Source: Flavobacterium sp. CFS9
Lineage (GTDB): Bacteria; Bacteroidota; Bacteroidia; Flavobacteriales; Flavobacteriaceae
NCBI RefSeq assembly: GCF_041154745.1
Contig: NZ_AP031573.1
Span: 3,162,001 to 3,226,000, forward strand
Length of the DNA stretch: 64,000 bases
Direction of reading: 5' to 3'
Shown: one piece after another, positions 40,143 through 49,588 of the stretch
Layout: each line of letters starts with the position of its first letter
Position numbering within the stretch: position 1 is the stretch's first letter
Translations under genes and position numbers: made by a program
Notes under the pieces: generated by a model
Told to the model about the DNA's origin: nothing
Databases searched by the model: none
Seen by the model: the letters and a program-made list of their open reading frames with translations, nothing else

Positions 40143-40200
40143 AAATCAGGATAGCTTAATAAAGGCTCTTAAATCAACAAACCAAATAATAATTAATATC

Positions 40201-42576
40201 ATGATAAAATCAATATTCATATATGCACTAGTATTGTTATGTATGTGTTCTGTATCTGCCCAATCTTTGACCCAATTATCAGGAACAATAACAGGAGAGG
40301 ATCCTAATGAAAAGTTGGCTTATGCTTCTGTTATCATAAAAAAGGATGCATCGATTGTCGAAACGGTGATTACCAATGATAAAGGAGATTTTAAAGTTGA
40401 AGGGATGAAAATAGGAAAGTACACCGTCGAATTTCAATTTCTTAGCTTTGAGACTACTACAATAACACTCGATGTAGACGGTTCTAAATCCCATATTAAT
40501 CTTGGAACTATTAAATTGAAGTCGAATGTAACCTCTCTGAACGAAGTTGTTGTTACAGCTGAGACTTCTCAGTTGGCATTAAAACTGGATAAAAAAGTAT
40601 TCGATGTAGGGAAAGATCTGATTTCAAAAGGAGGATCTGCAACACAGGTGCTTGACAATGTACCCTCCGTTAGAGTAGACCCTTCCGGTTCTGTCAGTTT
40701 GAGAGGCAATAATAATGTGCTTATCCTTATTAACGGAAGAAAATCTGGACTAACATCGATTCAGGGATTGGAACAAATTCCGGCAGAATCCATAAAATCG
40801 ATCGAGCTTATTACCAATCCTTCCTCACGTTATGATGCAGCCGGATCAGCCGGAATTATCAATATTATTCTAAAAAAGAACAATAAGCAAGACTTGAGCG
40901 GAAGCATGACCCTGTCAACCGGAACACCGGCAGATCACAGAATATTGGGAAGCCTTAATTACAAAAAAGGAAAATTTAATTTGTTTTCTAACTTTGGAGT
41001 TCGTTATTCCGATTACGTTGGACTTAACACCAGAGATCAGGTGACTACTGCAGACGGAAAGAATCTCTTCTTAAGCCAGCGCGAAGATCAGGACAGACAT
41101 GACGATGGTGGATTGGTATATTTGGGACTTGATTACGCTATAAATGATAACAATTCGATTACAGCAGCATTTTACCGAAATCAGACTAAAGATAAAGATA
41201 CCAATACTTTTAACTATTATCTTTCAGGAGACGGAGTTGGTAATTCACACATTCAAACCATCGCTGATTCACAAGAAAAAAGAAGTTACAATCAGTTGGA
41301 ATTTAACTATACCAAAACTTTCAAGAATCCGGGAAGGAAATTTACCATAGACGCTCAGTATGATTTTTGGAACAGTACAAAAGACTTTAACATTGAGAGA
41401 AGAACGATTACACCTAATAACGGAGACCGTTCTCTCATCAATACAAAATCCAACAGAGGAAATGACGATATTGTAATCCAATCTGATTTTGTAACCCCTT
41501 TAAGCGAAACTGCAAATCTTGAAGCAGGAGTAAAAGTAGAGCACAGATTAATTACTACAGACTTTGCCGCTGATGAAGAAGTTAACGGAACTTTAGAGCC
41601 GATAGATGGTTTTAATAATGGATTAGACTACCAAGAGCAAATTCTTGGGGCGTATGTTCAGTATGGAAATAAGATAAACAAATTCAGTTATCAGTTAGGA
41701 CTAAGAACAGAGTATACCAGTATTGAGATTAAAGATCAAAACACAAGAAATATTTTGATCGATAGTACCTATACAAGACTATTTCCATCTGTAAATTTAA
41801 GCTATGGTCTTTCAGACAAAACAACAGCTCAGTTAAATTACAGCCAGCGTATCAACAGACCTAATTTATTTCAGTTGAACCCTTTTCCGGAACTTCAGGA
41901 CTTTAACTCGCGTATTTTTGGAAACATCAGACTTGTACCTTCTATAACAGATGGTATCGAATTAGGTATTTTAAGCAAAACCAAAAAATGGGTACTTAAT
42001 CCATCTGTGTATTACTCGAAGACCAAAAACAATTTTCAATATTTCACTTCGCAAAATGAAGACGATGTTTTTGAAACCGTTTTAATCAATCTTGATGAAG
42101 AATCACGATTTGGAGTAGAACTTTCAGCACAGTATGCTCCGGCAAAATGGCTGTCTTTAAATGCAGTAATTAACGCTTATAGTTTTGATCAGAAAGGAAG
42201 TGTAGGAACAACGAATCTGGATTATTCTAATGAAACCTGGACTGCAACTTTATTAGGCCAGGTTAAGTTTCCTAAAAATTTTACATTACAAAGTAAATTC
42301 GAATATCAGGCACCGGTAAGTGATGCTCAGACAAGAACCAAGTCATTTTACTATCTGAATATGGCTTTAGGAAAGTCGCTGTTTAATAATAATGGAACAT
42401 TAACACTGGGAGTGAGTAATATTTTTAATACCCGAAAAACAAGAGAAACAACCGTTGGAAGTGATTTTGTTGTAAACCAGATGACCAATTTTAATGCAGC
42501 GAGATGGAACCTTAATTTCAACTATAGATTTAATAAAGCTAAAAGTAGAAAAGAACATAAAAGTAACAGAGAATAA
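40201..42576 (+). CDS. TonB-linked outer-membrane beta-barrel protein
   Basis: The 791-aa protein starts with a signal peptide (1-20, ending SVSAQ). A carboxypeptidase-regulatory-like Ig domain follows (about 25-115, with DKGDFKVEGMKIGKYTVEF), then a plug domain (GSATQVLDNVPSV, IELITNPSSRYDAAGSAGIINIILKK) and a long beta-barrel with many aromatic strands. This layout is the outer-membrane-protein beta-barrel branch common in Bacteroidota, not a SusC protein; no SusD partner is present. Inside the operon, it may take up the loaded product (siderophore reading), help it leave, or serve as a resistance or uptake component. It lies 58 nt after the CmlA-like gene. Confidence 0.85.
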   Translation: MIKSIFIYALVLLCMCSVSAQSLTQLSGTITGEDPNEKLAYASVIIKKDASIVETVITNDKGDFKVEGMKIGKYTVEFQFLSFETTTITLDVDGSKSHINLGTIKLKSNVTSLNEVVVTAETSQLALKLDKKVFDVGKDLISKGGSATQVLDNVPSVRVDPSGSVSLRGNNNVLILINGRKSGLTSIQGLEQIPAESIKSIELITNPSSRYDAAGSAGIINIILKKNNKQDLSGSMTLSTGTPADHRILGSLNYKKGKFNLFSNFGVRYSDYVGLNTRDQVTTADGKNLFLSQREDQDRHDDGGLVYLGLDYAINDNNSITAAFYRNQTKDKDTNTFNYYLSGDGVGNSHIQTIADSQEKRSYNQLEFNYTKTFKNPGRKFTIDAQYDFWNSTKDFNIERRTITPNNGDRSLINTKSNRGNDDIVIQSDFVTPLSETANLEAGVKVEHRLITTDFAADEEVNGTLEPIDGFNNGLDYQEQILGAYVQYGNKINKFSYQLGLRTEYTSIEIKDQNTRNILIDSTYTRLFPSVNLSYGLSDKTTAQLNYSQRINRPNLFQLNPFPELQDFNSRIFGNIRLVPSITDGIELGILSKTKKWVLNPSVYYSKTKNNFQYFTSQNEDDVFETVLINLDEESRFGVELSAQYAPAKWLSLNAVINAYSFDQKGSVGTTNLDYSNETWTATLLGQVKFPKNFTLQSKFEYQAPVSDAQTRTKSFYYLNMALGKSLFNNNGTLTLGVSNIFNTRKTRETTVGSDFVVNQMTNFNAARWNLNFNYRFNKAKSRKEHKSNRE

Positions 42577-42612
42577 CACCTTTACCATTGCTACATCTTA
42601 AAAAAACAAACT

Positions 42613-43335
42613 ATGTATTCAATTCAGAAAATACAGATATTTTTACTGCATTTTGCAGGAGGAAGTTGCTACTCTTTTGATTTCCTGAAGAACTATATTC
42701 AGAATAGTTTTGAATATCATGCCTTAGAACTTCCGGGCAGAGGAAAAAGAAATCTCGAAAGACATCTTCATAAAAAAACAGATGCCATAGACGATTATGT
42801 GTCACAAATTAAAAGATTGAGAAACACTAACCAACCCTATATTATCTATGGTCATAGTATGGGGGCAACTTTAGGATTGTCGGTTGCAAAAAAAATGGAA
42901 GAGCAGCTGGATCCGCCCCATATATTAATTGTTTCGGGTAACCCGGGGCCAGGTGCTTCTTATAATGATAAAGTGAGACATTCCTTAGGCGATTCTGAAT
43001 TTAAAGAAGAGTTGAGATCCCTGGGAGGAGTTCCGGAGGAAATACTCGAAGATGAAGATCTCTACAATTATTTCAGTCCTATCATGAGAGCCGATTTTGA
43101 AATTTTGGAAAAAAACAAACTTTCCGAAGTAGGTCTTGTAATTAATACTCCAATTTTTGCCGTGATGGGAGATCAGGAAGAAACGGCCAAAGACATTCAG
43201 AACTGGGAACTATATACCAGTGGAAAATTTGACTATCAGGTACTGCCCGGAAATCATTTCTTTATTCACAGTCAGGTAAAAACATTGGCGAAAATTATTA
43301 GTGAATGCGCTGCTTATTCAGCAGTGTGTACCTAA
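42613..43335 (+). CDS. Type II thioesterase
   Basis: The 240-aa alpha/beta hydrolase has LLHFAGGSCYSF at the start, the nucleophile elbow GHSMG (Ser82) and a C-terminal GNHFFIH with the catalytic His. ELPGRGKR is typical of the type II thioesterases that clear misprimed or stalled carriers in NRPS and PKS lines. It is a separate gene, and none of the four NRPS proteins carries its own thioesterase. Editing is the likelier role; chain release by this protein cannot be excluded. Confidence 0.88.
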   Translation: MYSIQKIQIFLLHFAGGSCYSFDFLKNYIQNSFEYHALELPGRGKRNLERHLHKKTDAIDDYVSQIKRLRNTNQPYIIYGHSMGATLGLSVAKKMEEQLDPPHILIVSGNPGPGASYNDKVRHSLGDSEFKEELRSLGGVPEEILEDEDLYNYFSPIMRADFEILEKNKLSEVGLVINTPIFAVMGDQEETAKDIQNWELYTSGKFDYQVLPGNHFFIHSQVKTLAKIISECAAYSAVCT

Positions 43336-43512
43336 CAGAAGCCAGGTAAAAGCCAAAAGATAAGTGTGTATTTGTAATCTTCAAAAGAGAATATGCACTT
43401 ATTGTTCTGTTTTCGCGAAAGCTAAATCATCCCACCGGAAACTAAATCAGTAAAATAGAAACTCCTGCGTAGTGGGGCCGGGGACTATTTACCATTTTAT
43501 TAAAAAACAGCT

Positions 43513-45165
43513 ATGAAAAACAATATATCAGAAATTAGCGACTTTAAACTCATACCTTTAAGACCCTTGATAGGATACTCTTTACTGGCTATAGTTTCAG
43601 GATTGTCGGGATTTGCATTTATCACCATAATTAATAAAATTATAAGCAACTCTATAACCTCAACCGAAACAGTATCCATGCAAAATTATCTGTACCTTTT
43701 TGCAGGAACTATTGCTGTATTTTTTGTTTCGCGCAGATGGTTATCAGAAGGCATTATTCGATTGTCTCAAAAAATATACTGGGACATTAGAAAAGATGTA
43801 ATAAAATTAATTCTTAAAGCACCTTACAGAAAACTTCAGGAATACAAAGAGGAAGTATATACGACATTGGCGACAGACGTAAATCATATTTCAAATGCTT
43901 CCTTAATGATTATTACCTTTTTTTCTTCGATTATTTTAATACTCGCCTGTTTGGTTTATATGGCATTTTTGTCTTTAAAACTATTCGCAGTCAGTCTTGC
44001 TGTTATTGCAGTAGGAGTATGCATATATACGCTGAGGGCAAAAACCAGTAATCGACAAATAAAAGAAGTAAGGGAGCTGGAAAAAGTCTTTATCGGAATT
44101 TTTAACAGCATTCTGAACGGAGCCAAAGAAATTAACATCAATAGCGATAAAGGAACTCAGATTTACGATCAGAAAGTAATGAAAATTGCCACAACCGGCG
44201 AAGAAAAATATGTTACGGCACTTTTAAAGTATCTAAATAGCGAGATAATAAGTCAGTTATTATTTTATAGCCTCATTACATTTATTCTGGTGTTTGCTGG
44301 ATCAGTTTTTCAAACGCCTACAGCAATCAAAATAAACTTCATTTTTGTTTTATTGTATTTAATGGGACCTATTGTAAGTGTAATGTCAATTATTCCGGTA
44401 ATGAACAGAGCTTTGGTATCCCTGAAAAAAATGGAAAAGCTAAAAAAAGAACTTACCGAACTTGAAAAATTGAAAGAGGTTGATGATAAAGAAGAATACA
44501 AAGATTTTTCAAATTTAAAAATACGAAACTATGCCTTTTCTTTTGGAGAAAATCAATTCTCAGTCGGGCCAATTAACTTCGACATTAAAAGAAACGAGAT
44601 TGTCTTTGTATACGGAGGAAACGGAGAAGGAAAAACAACTTTTATTAACACTGTCTTAAATCTCTACGATTTAGATAATGGAGAAGCTTATATCGACGGG
44701 GAATTAGTTCCGCTAAAAGAATTAGAGAAAATAAAAAACCTTTTTGCTCCTGTTTTTAGTGATTTTTATTTGTTTGATGAATTCTACGGAATAACAAATG
44801 TGGATTATGATAAAATAAATAAATATTTGAAATTGTTTGAGTTAGAAGGAAAAGTGCACATAAAAGACGGTTATTTTTCGACCACTCACTTGTCTACCGG
44901 ACAACGCAAACGAATCGCTTTAATCAATACACTTTTAGAAGACAGACCTATAATTGTACTGGACGAGTGGGCTGCAGATCAGGATCCGCATTTCAGACAT
45001 AAATTTTATACCGAAATTATTGCCACACTGGTTCGCGATGAAGATAAAACAATCATAGCCATCACACACGATGACAAATATTACAATACTGCAGATACTT
45101 TACTTAAAATGGAGTATGGTAAATTAGAAAAAACAAACATTTCTGAACTTGCCGAAATCTTTTAG
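43513..45165 (+). CDS. PvdE/SyrD-type ABC exporter of peptides
   Basis: The 550-aa half-transporter has about six membrane helices (1-310) and an ATPase domain with Walker A GGNGEGKTT (near 367), signature LSTGQRKR (near 460) and Walker B IIVLDEWAADQDP (near 480). The DEWAADQDP block and the LSTGQRKR signature are characteristic of the cyclic-peptide exporters PvdE and SyrD, which move NRPS products over the inner membrane. It should act as a homodimer. The neighbouring acylase gene suggests export of an acylated precursor to the periplasm, as in the pyoverdine pathway. A two-part hairpin follows the gene. Confidence 0.9.
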   Translation: MKNNISEISDFKLIPLRPLIGYSLLAIVSGLSGFAFITIINKIISNSITSTETVSMQNYLYLFAGTIAVFFVSRRWLSEGIIRLSQKIYWDIRKDVIKLILKAPYRKLQEYKEEVYTTLATDVNHISNASLMIITFFSSIILILACLVYMAFLSLKLFAVSLAVIAVGVCIYTLRAKTSNRQIKEVRELEKVFIGIFNSILNGAKEININSDKGTQIYDQKVMKIATTGEEKYVTALLKYLNSEIISQLLFYSLITFILVFAGSVFQTPTAIKINFIFVLLYLMGPIVSVMSIIPVMNRALVSLKKMEKLKKELTELEKLKEVDDKEEYKDFSNLKIRNYAFSFGENQFSVGPINFDIKRNEIVFVYGGNGEGKTTFINTVLNLYDLDNGEAYIDGELVPLKELEKIKNLFAPVFSDFYLFDEFYGITNVDYDKINKYLKLFELEGKVHIKDGYFSTTHLSTGQRKRIALINTLLEDRPIIVLDEWAADQDPHFRHKFYTEIIATLVRDEDKTIIAITHDDKYYNTADTLLKMEYGKLEKTNISELAEIF

Positions 45166-45198
45166 AACAGTTTAAAATAACCTAATAATTTCCTTTTT

Positions 45199-45245
45199 GG
45201 CCCCGTACAGCTCTCTTTTTATTTTCCGGTAAAGAGAGAGGGGCC
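45199..45245 (+). other. Two-part intercistronic hairpin after the exporter gene
   Basis: Outer GGCCCC/GGGGCC (45199-45204 with 45240-45245) encloses an inner 8-bp stem CTCTCTTT/AAAGAGAG (45211-45218 with 45231-45238). No T-run follows. It could be a partial terminator or an RNA-processing site. Confidence 0.7.
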
Positions 45246-45330
45246 TTATATGCTTTGCAAAATGAAAAAATTAGGAACAGACCCACTAAACGTATAAAAT
45301 CTATTATCTAAAGATATAATCTTGAAAAAA

Positions 45331-47706
45331 ATGAAAAGAAACAAAACAATCAAAGTAGTGCTTTTTGTGTTATTGTCCCTAGTTTGGATATTTATCACAA
45401 CCTTTAATTTGGGTCCATTTGGCTCCCTGGGAAAATTAACAACCTATAAAACAGGTCTGTTGTCTGTGCCTTTACAAAGTGATGGAATTCAAAAGATAAA
45501 AAGTGATCAAAAATTAGACATCTATGTAGACAATGTTGGAATTCCGCATATTTATGGAGCTACAAAAACAGCAGCGGCCTACGGACTGGGGTACATGCAT
45601 GCAAAAGACAGGTATTTTCAGATGGAGATGATCTCAAGAATCGTACAGGGAAGATTATCAGAGTTTTTATGGGCCGGAACCTTAAAATCGGATAAATTCT
45701 GGAAACCGTATGAGTTTGAAAGAAAATCAGAAGAGATACTGGCGACTTATAAAAAAGAGAACCCGGAATTTTATGCTTATTTACAAGCTTATTCTGATGG
45801 TGTAAATGCCTATTTAAACAATAGTGAGAATACAGATCCTTTGTATAAAGCGTTAGGTACAGCGCCTAGAAAATGGAAAACCGAGTATTCATTACTATTC
45901 ACCTGGTATATGAGTTATACTCTGACTTATTTTGATCACCATATTGATCAGCAGGAAATTTTAGAGAAACTACCGGGTCAGGAGATCACTTATTTTTATC
46001 CTTTACAGCCAAAAGGAATAAATACTATTTTGCCTTCCGGTTTACTGCCTTCAAGTACTAACCTGCCGCGTTTAGGAGCTCATTCTTTAGAAACAGCCTC
46101 AGTAGAGACCACTCAAAAAGAACCGTCGTTATTTGATCTGGGAGCAAAATTGATGACCAATCATAAGTTCTATCAGGGCGTAGGAAGTAACAACTGGGTG
46201 GTAAACAATACCAAAACAAAAAGTAAAAATAATATTCTGGCAAATGACCCTCACCTGTATTTGACCCTTCCGGAAGCTTTTTATGAAGCTCACATTGTAA
46301 CAGGAAGTTTTAAAGCATATGGTTTCACAATTCCTGGTGTTCCGGTGATAGCGAGCGGTCACAATGATAAAATTTCATGGGGAATTACGAATGGAGAATG
46401 GGATCTGGTAGACAGATACAAACTTCAGGTAAAAAATGACAGTCTGTATTTATATGAAGGAAAATGGATTCCTTTCCAGATTAAAAATTACACGATCAAA
46501 GTAAAAGGAAAACCGGATTATATCGAAAAGTACAGAAGTACAGTACAAGGAAAAGTCATAAAAGAAGAAAATGGGCAGTATTATGCACAGCATTGGTACG
46601 CTGCAGAAAAAAGCAACTCTGTAAAAGCAATGTATGAAGTCATGAAAAGTAAAAATTGGGATGGTTTCTCAACAGCTTTAAAAGACTACAGCTATCCTCC
46701 ACAAAACTTTGCTTACAGCGATGTTAACAATAATATTGGAATTGTATGTGCGGGTGAATTACCGGCAAGAAGCAGCGATTACATAGGCCAGGTATTAGAT
46801 GGTAGTAAAAAGTATACTCCGGTGAAACCTTTAGATGCTTTCTGGTCGGCTTACAATCCAGATAACGGATTTTTGTTTTCAGCAAACCAGCAGCCAATCC
46901 AAAACAATGTTTATTTTGGAGCACACGGTTCAAAAGACGATTACAGAGCCAAACGTATTTACTCGGTATTGGAAGAAAAGAAAGACTGGTCGGTTCCTGA
47001 AATTCAGAAAATGCAAAGTGATGTCGTTGATATTTCCCTTAATGATTTTAAAACATTAATGAACAACTATCCGCAAAAAGAGAAATACAATAGCATTGTG
47101 AAAGAGTTAAAAAACTGGGATGGAAATATGAAAGGCGACGGAAATCAGGGATTAGTTTTTGAAATGCTGCGAAAAGTTTCCATAAAAGAAGCTAAGCAAT
47201 TTGCAAAGAACAAATTACAGGTAAAACAAGAGCCGTCGTTGCAAAACTTCTTAAAGTATTTAAACGATAAAAAATACACCCTTCCGGGAGGTGATGACAA
47301 ACAAAAAATCGTAGACGCTATTTTCAAGAGAACACTTGATACCCTAACGCAAAGCTACGGCGATCAATGGAAAAAAGTGACCTACAAAAAGATGTCTAAG
47401 TTTGATATCAACAATATGATGTTTATCCCGGGATTGGGAGAAAAAATTGATAATATCGGAGGTAATGTCAATACCATTAATATCAATACAGAAAAGTTTC
47501 ATCCGGTCTTCCGTGCCGTATATGAAGTGAAAAACGGAAACATACAGGCACATACGATTTTAGCCGGAGGTCAGAGCGGTTTGATAAATTCTACACATTA
47601 CAAAGATCAAATCGAATCCTGGAGAAAAGGCCAGTACAAAAAAAGCCAATTTGTTGCGAACCCTGCGAAACTGGAAAACATTATAACCACTTTAAAATTT
47701 AACTAA
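45331..47706 (+). CDS. Penicillin acylase-family Ntn hydrolase (PvdQ-like)
   Basis: From the ATG at 45331 the product has about 791 aa; a TTG three codons upstream is possible. An N-terminal hydrophobic segment (VVLFVLLSLVWIFITTF) should export or anchor it in the periplasm. The Ntn signature GSNNWVV gives Ser286 as the new N-terminal nucleophile after self-cleavage, with an alpha part before it. HAKDRYFQMEM and NDPHLYLTLP are family blocks. In pyoverdine biosynthesis PvdQ removes the N-terminal fatty acyl group after export, and this gene follows a PvdE-type exporter. A similar deacylation is inferred. Resistance by deacylation or quorum-signal cleavage (the LuxI-like gene is nearby) are other options. 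Confidence 0.87.
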   Translation: MKRNKTIKVVLFVLLSLVWIFITTFNLGPFGSLGKLTTYKTGLLSVPLQSDGIQKIKSDQKLDIYVDNVGIPHIYGATKTAAAYGLGYMHAKDRYFQMEMISRIVQGRLSEFLWAGTLKSDKFWKPYEFERKSEEILATYKKENPEFYAYLQAYSDGVNAYLNNSENTDPLYKALGTAPRKWKTEYSLLFTWYMSYTLTYFDHHIDQQEILEKLPGQEITYFYPLQPKGINTILPSGLLPSSTNLPRLGAHSLETASVETTQKEPSLFDLGAKLMTNHKFYQGVGSNNWVVNNTKTKSKNNILANDPHLYLTLPEAFYEAHIVTGSFKAYGFTIPGVPVIASGHNDKISWGITNGEWDLVDRYKLQVKNDSLYLYEGKWIPFQIKNYTIKVKGKPDYIEKYRSTVQGKVIKEENGQYYAQHWYAAEKSNSVKAMYEVMKSKNWDGFSTALKDYSYPPQNFAYSDVNNNIGIVCAGELPARSSDYIGQVLDGSKKYTPVKPLDAFWSAYNPDNGFLFSANQQPIQNNVYFGAHGSKDDYRAKRIYSVLEEKKDWSVPEIQKMQSDVVDISLNDFKTLMNNYPQKEKYNSIVKELKNWDGNMKGDGNQGLVFEMLRKVSIKEAKQFAKNKLQVKQEPSLQNFLKYLNDKKYTLPGGDDKQKIVDAIFKRTLDTLTQSYGDQWKKVTYKKMSKFDINNMMFIPGLGEKIDNIGGNVNTININTEKFHPVFRAVYEVKNGNIQAHTILAGGQSGLINSTHYKDQIESWRKGQYKKSQFVANPAKLENIITTLKFN

Positions 47707-48077
47707 TGAAAAATATACTGAATTACTTGCCTTATATAGTTGTATTACTAGCACAATTTTTAATAAACAACTATACCGTAATATTGATCCTTACCATTGT
47801 AACAGGTTTTATTGCAGGTTTTAAAATTGAAAACAAAAGCGTTTTTCTAAAGTGTTTTTTAATTGGACTCGTGGTATCTACGACCGTATTCCTTATTTAT
47901 GAATCAAGAGTAGAATATGTAAAAGAACTTCTTGTAAATATCGGATTATCCAGCCTTTTTATCTACGTTCTTTTCCCACTGTTTAATGCTTTAAACACCG
48001 CAATTCTTTTCTTTTTTGGTTATAAAATTGGTACACTGATTTTAGAAAGAAAACTTAAGAGAGCCCTTCAGGCGTAA
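47706..48077 (+). CDS. Small integral membrane protein
   Basis: The 123-aa protein begins on the last base of the acylase stop codon (TAATG), so the two are translationally coupled. It is almost wholly hydrophobic, with three or four membrane helices (LPYIVVLLAQFLI, VILILTIVTGFIAGF, CFLIGLVVSTTVFLI, LFIYVLFPLFNAL...) and a basic C terminus. I do not recognise the family. It may help the acylase or exporter; its cluster-border place suggests a transport or immunity role, but there is no direct evidence. Confidence 0.7.
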   Translation: MKNILNYLPYIVVLLAQFLINNYTVILILTIVTGFIAGFKIENKSVFLKCFLIGLVVSTTVFLIYESRVEYVKELLVNIGLSSLFIYVLFPLFNALNTAILFFFGYKIGTLILERKLKRALQA

Positions 48078-48180
48078 GTTTTCAATGAAGTTTTAAAAAT
48101 TTAGACAAGCCGGATAAGGGCTGAAGAGCACCGTAACACCGGATAGTTTTTTATTTAAGATTACAGTTCTGATAGATACA

Positions 48181-48210
48181 GACCGTCTCTTTCTAAAAGA
48201 GACGGCGGTC
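48181..48210 (+). other. Intercistronic hairpin
   Basis: GACC/GGTC plus GTCTCTTT/AAAGAGAC form a 12-bp stem with a 3-nt bulge and a very short loop, in the gap between the small membrane protein and the 56-codon frame. No long T-run follows. Confidence 0.65.
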
Positions 48211-48313
48211 TATTGGAGTAAGATTTTTGAAAGCTGGCAAAATTTACCTAAACCGACAAAATCAAGCTTTTAAGTTTTAAAAAACATTATTAACGACCCA
48301 AAACACCAAAAAG

Positions 48314-48484
48314 ATGAAAGATAGTAAGCCAAAATGTAACTGCGCTAAAAATGGAGTAATGTGCGCGCTTAAGTTGAGTTTAATCAAACAAGGCGTATCA
48401 GCAACTGACACTACGGCAAAAAATAAAGCAGTTTGTCCTTTAAAAGCAGCAATATTCAGTCCTGCTTCTTCAGCCGGCATATGA
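48314..48484 (+). CDS. Short Cys-containing reading frame, 56 aa
   Basis: An ATG-started frame of 56 codons lies in a gap between conserved genes. The peptide starts MKDSKPKCNCAKNGVMCAL, has four Cys (two as CNC), is basic at the start and Ala/Ser-rich at the end (SPASSAGI). It does not look like MbtH. It is flanked by hairpins (48181-48210 and 48603-48636) and precedes the PPTase gene. The family is unknown. A random frame is possible, but size, position and residue mix are suggestive of a real small gene. Confidence 0.4.
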   Translation: MKDSKPKCNCAKNGVMCALKLSLIKQGVSATDTTAKNKAVCPLKAAIFSPASSAGI

Positions 48485-48602
48485 CCTTGAAGAGGGTAAT
48501 TAAAACGGAATAAATTATTTGTAAACAACCGTTTGGAGATTTAAAAATAGTTTGATTTATCAGATCCGTAGATATTCCATGAGGATATGAAACAGTTAAA
48601 AT

Positions 48603-48636
48603 AATGTCATTGTTGCAAGTAACAACTGATGGCATT
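48603..48636 (+). other. Intercistronic hairpin before the PPTase gene
   Basis: AATGTCATTGTTG and CAACTGATGGCATT pair imperfectly, with one T-G pair and one bulge, and a 7-nt loop. It adds to the series of structured gaps in this operon. Confidence 0.45.
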
Positions 48637-48771
48637 GTAATCAGTACTGAGAGCAGTATTTCAATTATACTGATGTATCATTGAAACTAAAAAAATATAA
48701 AATATTGGTAAAGTCTAATGCAAAATATACAGCGAGAAACCTCATTGTAAATTTTTATACACCTTAATAGT

Positions 48772-49473
48772 ATGATGCAAAATTCGACACATTACTTAGC
48801 CTTTAATGATTTTGAATCCATTCCTAAAATAGATTTAAAAGAAGATGAATATTACTTATTTCAGTATTCAAGTGATAGTAATCTGGATCAGGGTATTTTA
48901 AAATACTATCTGGAATTTTTACCTCAAAAATTTAGACAGGAAGTACTTAAATACAGAAGATGGGATGACAGATACAACTGTTTGTTTGGAAAACTAATGG
49001 TTTGTATGGGATCTCACATACTGGGAAACAACACATTTGAATTCGATAAAATTGTTAAGGACATTTATGGGAAACCTTATATGTTAGACAGCAGTTTTAA
49101 TTTTAATATTTCACATAGCGGCAATACAGTTGTATGTGTTTTTAGCAAACAGGAAATAGGAGTTGACATTGAAGAAATCAATGAAATCAATTATTCCTTA
49201 TTCGAAAATGTATTTTCCACTCAGGAATTTGCAGAAATCAATCGTGAAGGATTGGATAAGTTTTATGAATTCTGGACCAGAAAAGAATCAGTAATCAAGG
49301 CAATAGGAAAAGGAATGTCTATTCCACTTACGGAAATTGAGATCAATAAAGGTCATGTAACCTACGGTGAAGATACCTGGTATACAAAAAGCTTTAAAAT
49401 TGATAATAAGTTTTGTTCGATTACCACAAAGTACGATCAAATAAAATCCAGACAAACCCATGTCCTTTTTTAG
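48772..49473 (+). CDS. 4'-Phosphopantetheinyl transferase (Sfp type)
   Basis: The 233-aa protein has the Sfp-type motifs FNISHSGN, GVDIEEI (magnesium and CoA site) and FWTRKESVIKAIGKG. It transfers phosphopantetheine from CoA to the Ser of the carrier domains, so it should activate all PCP and ACP domains in this cluster. An ATG one codon later (48775) is an alternative start. The stop codon overlaps the first base of the large hairpin that follows. Confidence 0.92.
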   Translation: MMQNSTHYLAFNDFESIPKIDLKEDEYYLFQYSSDSNLDQGILKYYLEFLPQKFRQEVLKYRRWDDRYNCLFGKLMVCMGSHILGNNTFEFDKIVKDIYGKPYMLDSSFNFNISHSGNTVVCVFSKQEIGVDIEEINEINYSLFENVFSTQEFAEINREGLDKFYEFWTRKESVIKAIGKGMSIPLTEIEINKGHVTYGEDTWYTKSFKIDNKFCSITTKYDQIKSRQTHVLF

Positions 49474-49540
49474 CAGCCTTTAAATAGAATTGACCTTCTG
49501 CGAACTGCAGGCAGTCGTCGCAGAAGGGATTTAAGGCTGC
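49473..49540 (+). other. Large two-part intercistronic hairpin
   Basis: Outer GCAGCCTTTAAAT pairs with ATTTAAGGCTGC (one bulged T), and inside it CTTCTGCGA pairs perfectly with TCGCAGAAG (9 bp). This is one of the strongest structures in the window, in the gap between the PPTase and the carboxylase/reductase, without a T-run. Confidence 0.75.
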
Positions 49541-49588
49541 ACAACTACTACAGCAAGAAAATAATTAAAAATAAAAACGAACCTAATT

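Noticed and set aside
48314..48484. MbtH-like protein for the A domains
   Set aside because: The short frame lacks the Trp-Pro pattern of MbtH proteins; no MbtH gene was seen in the window.
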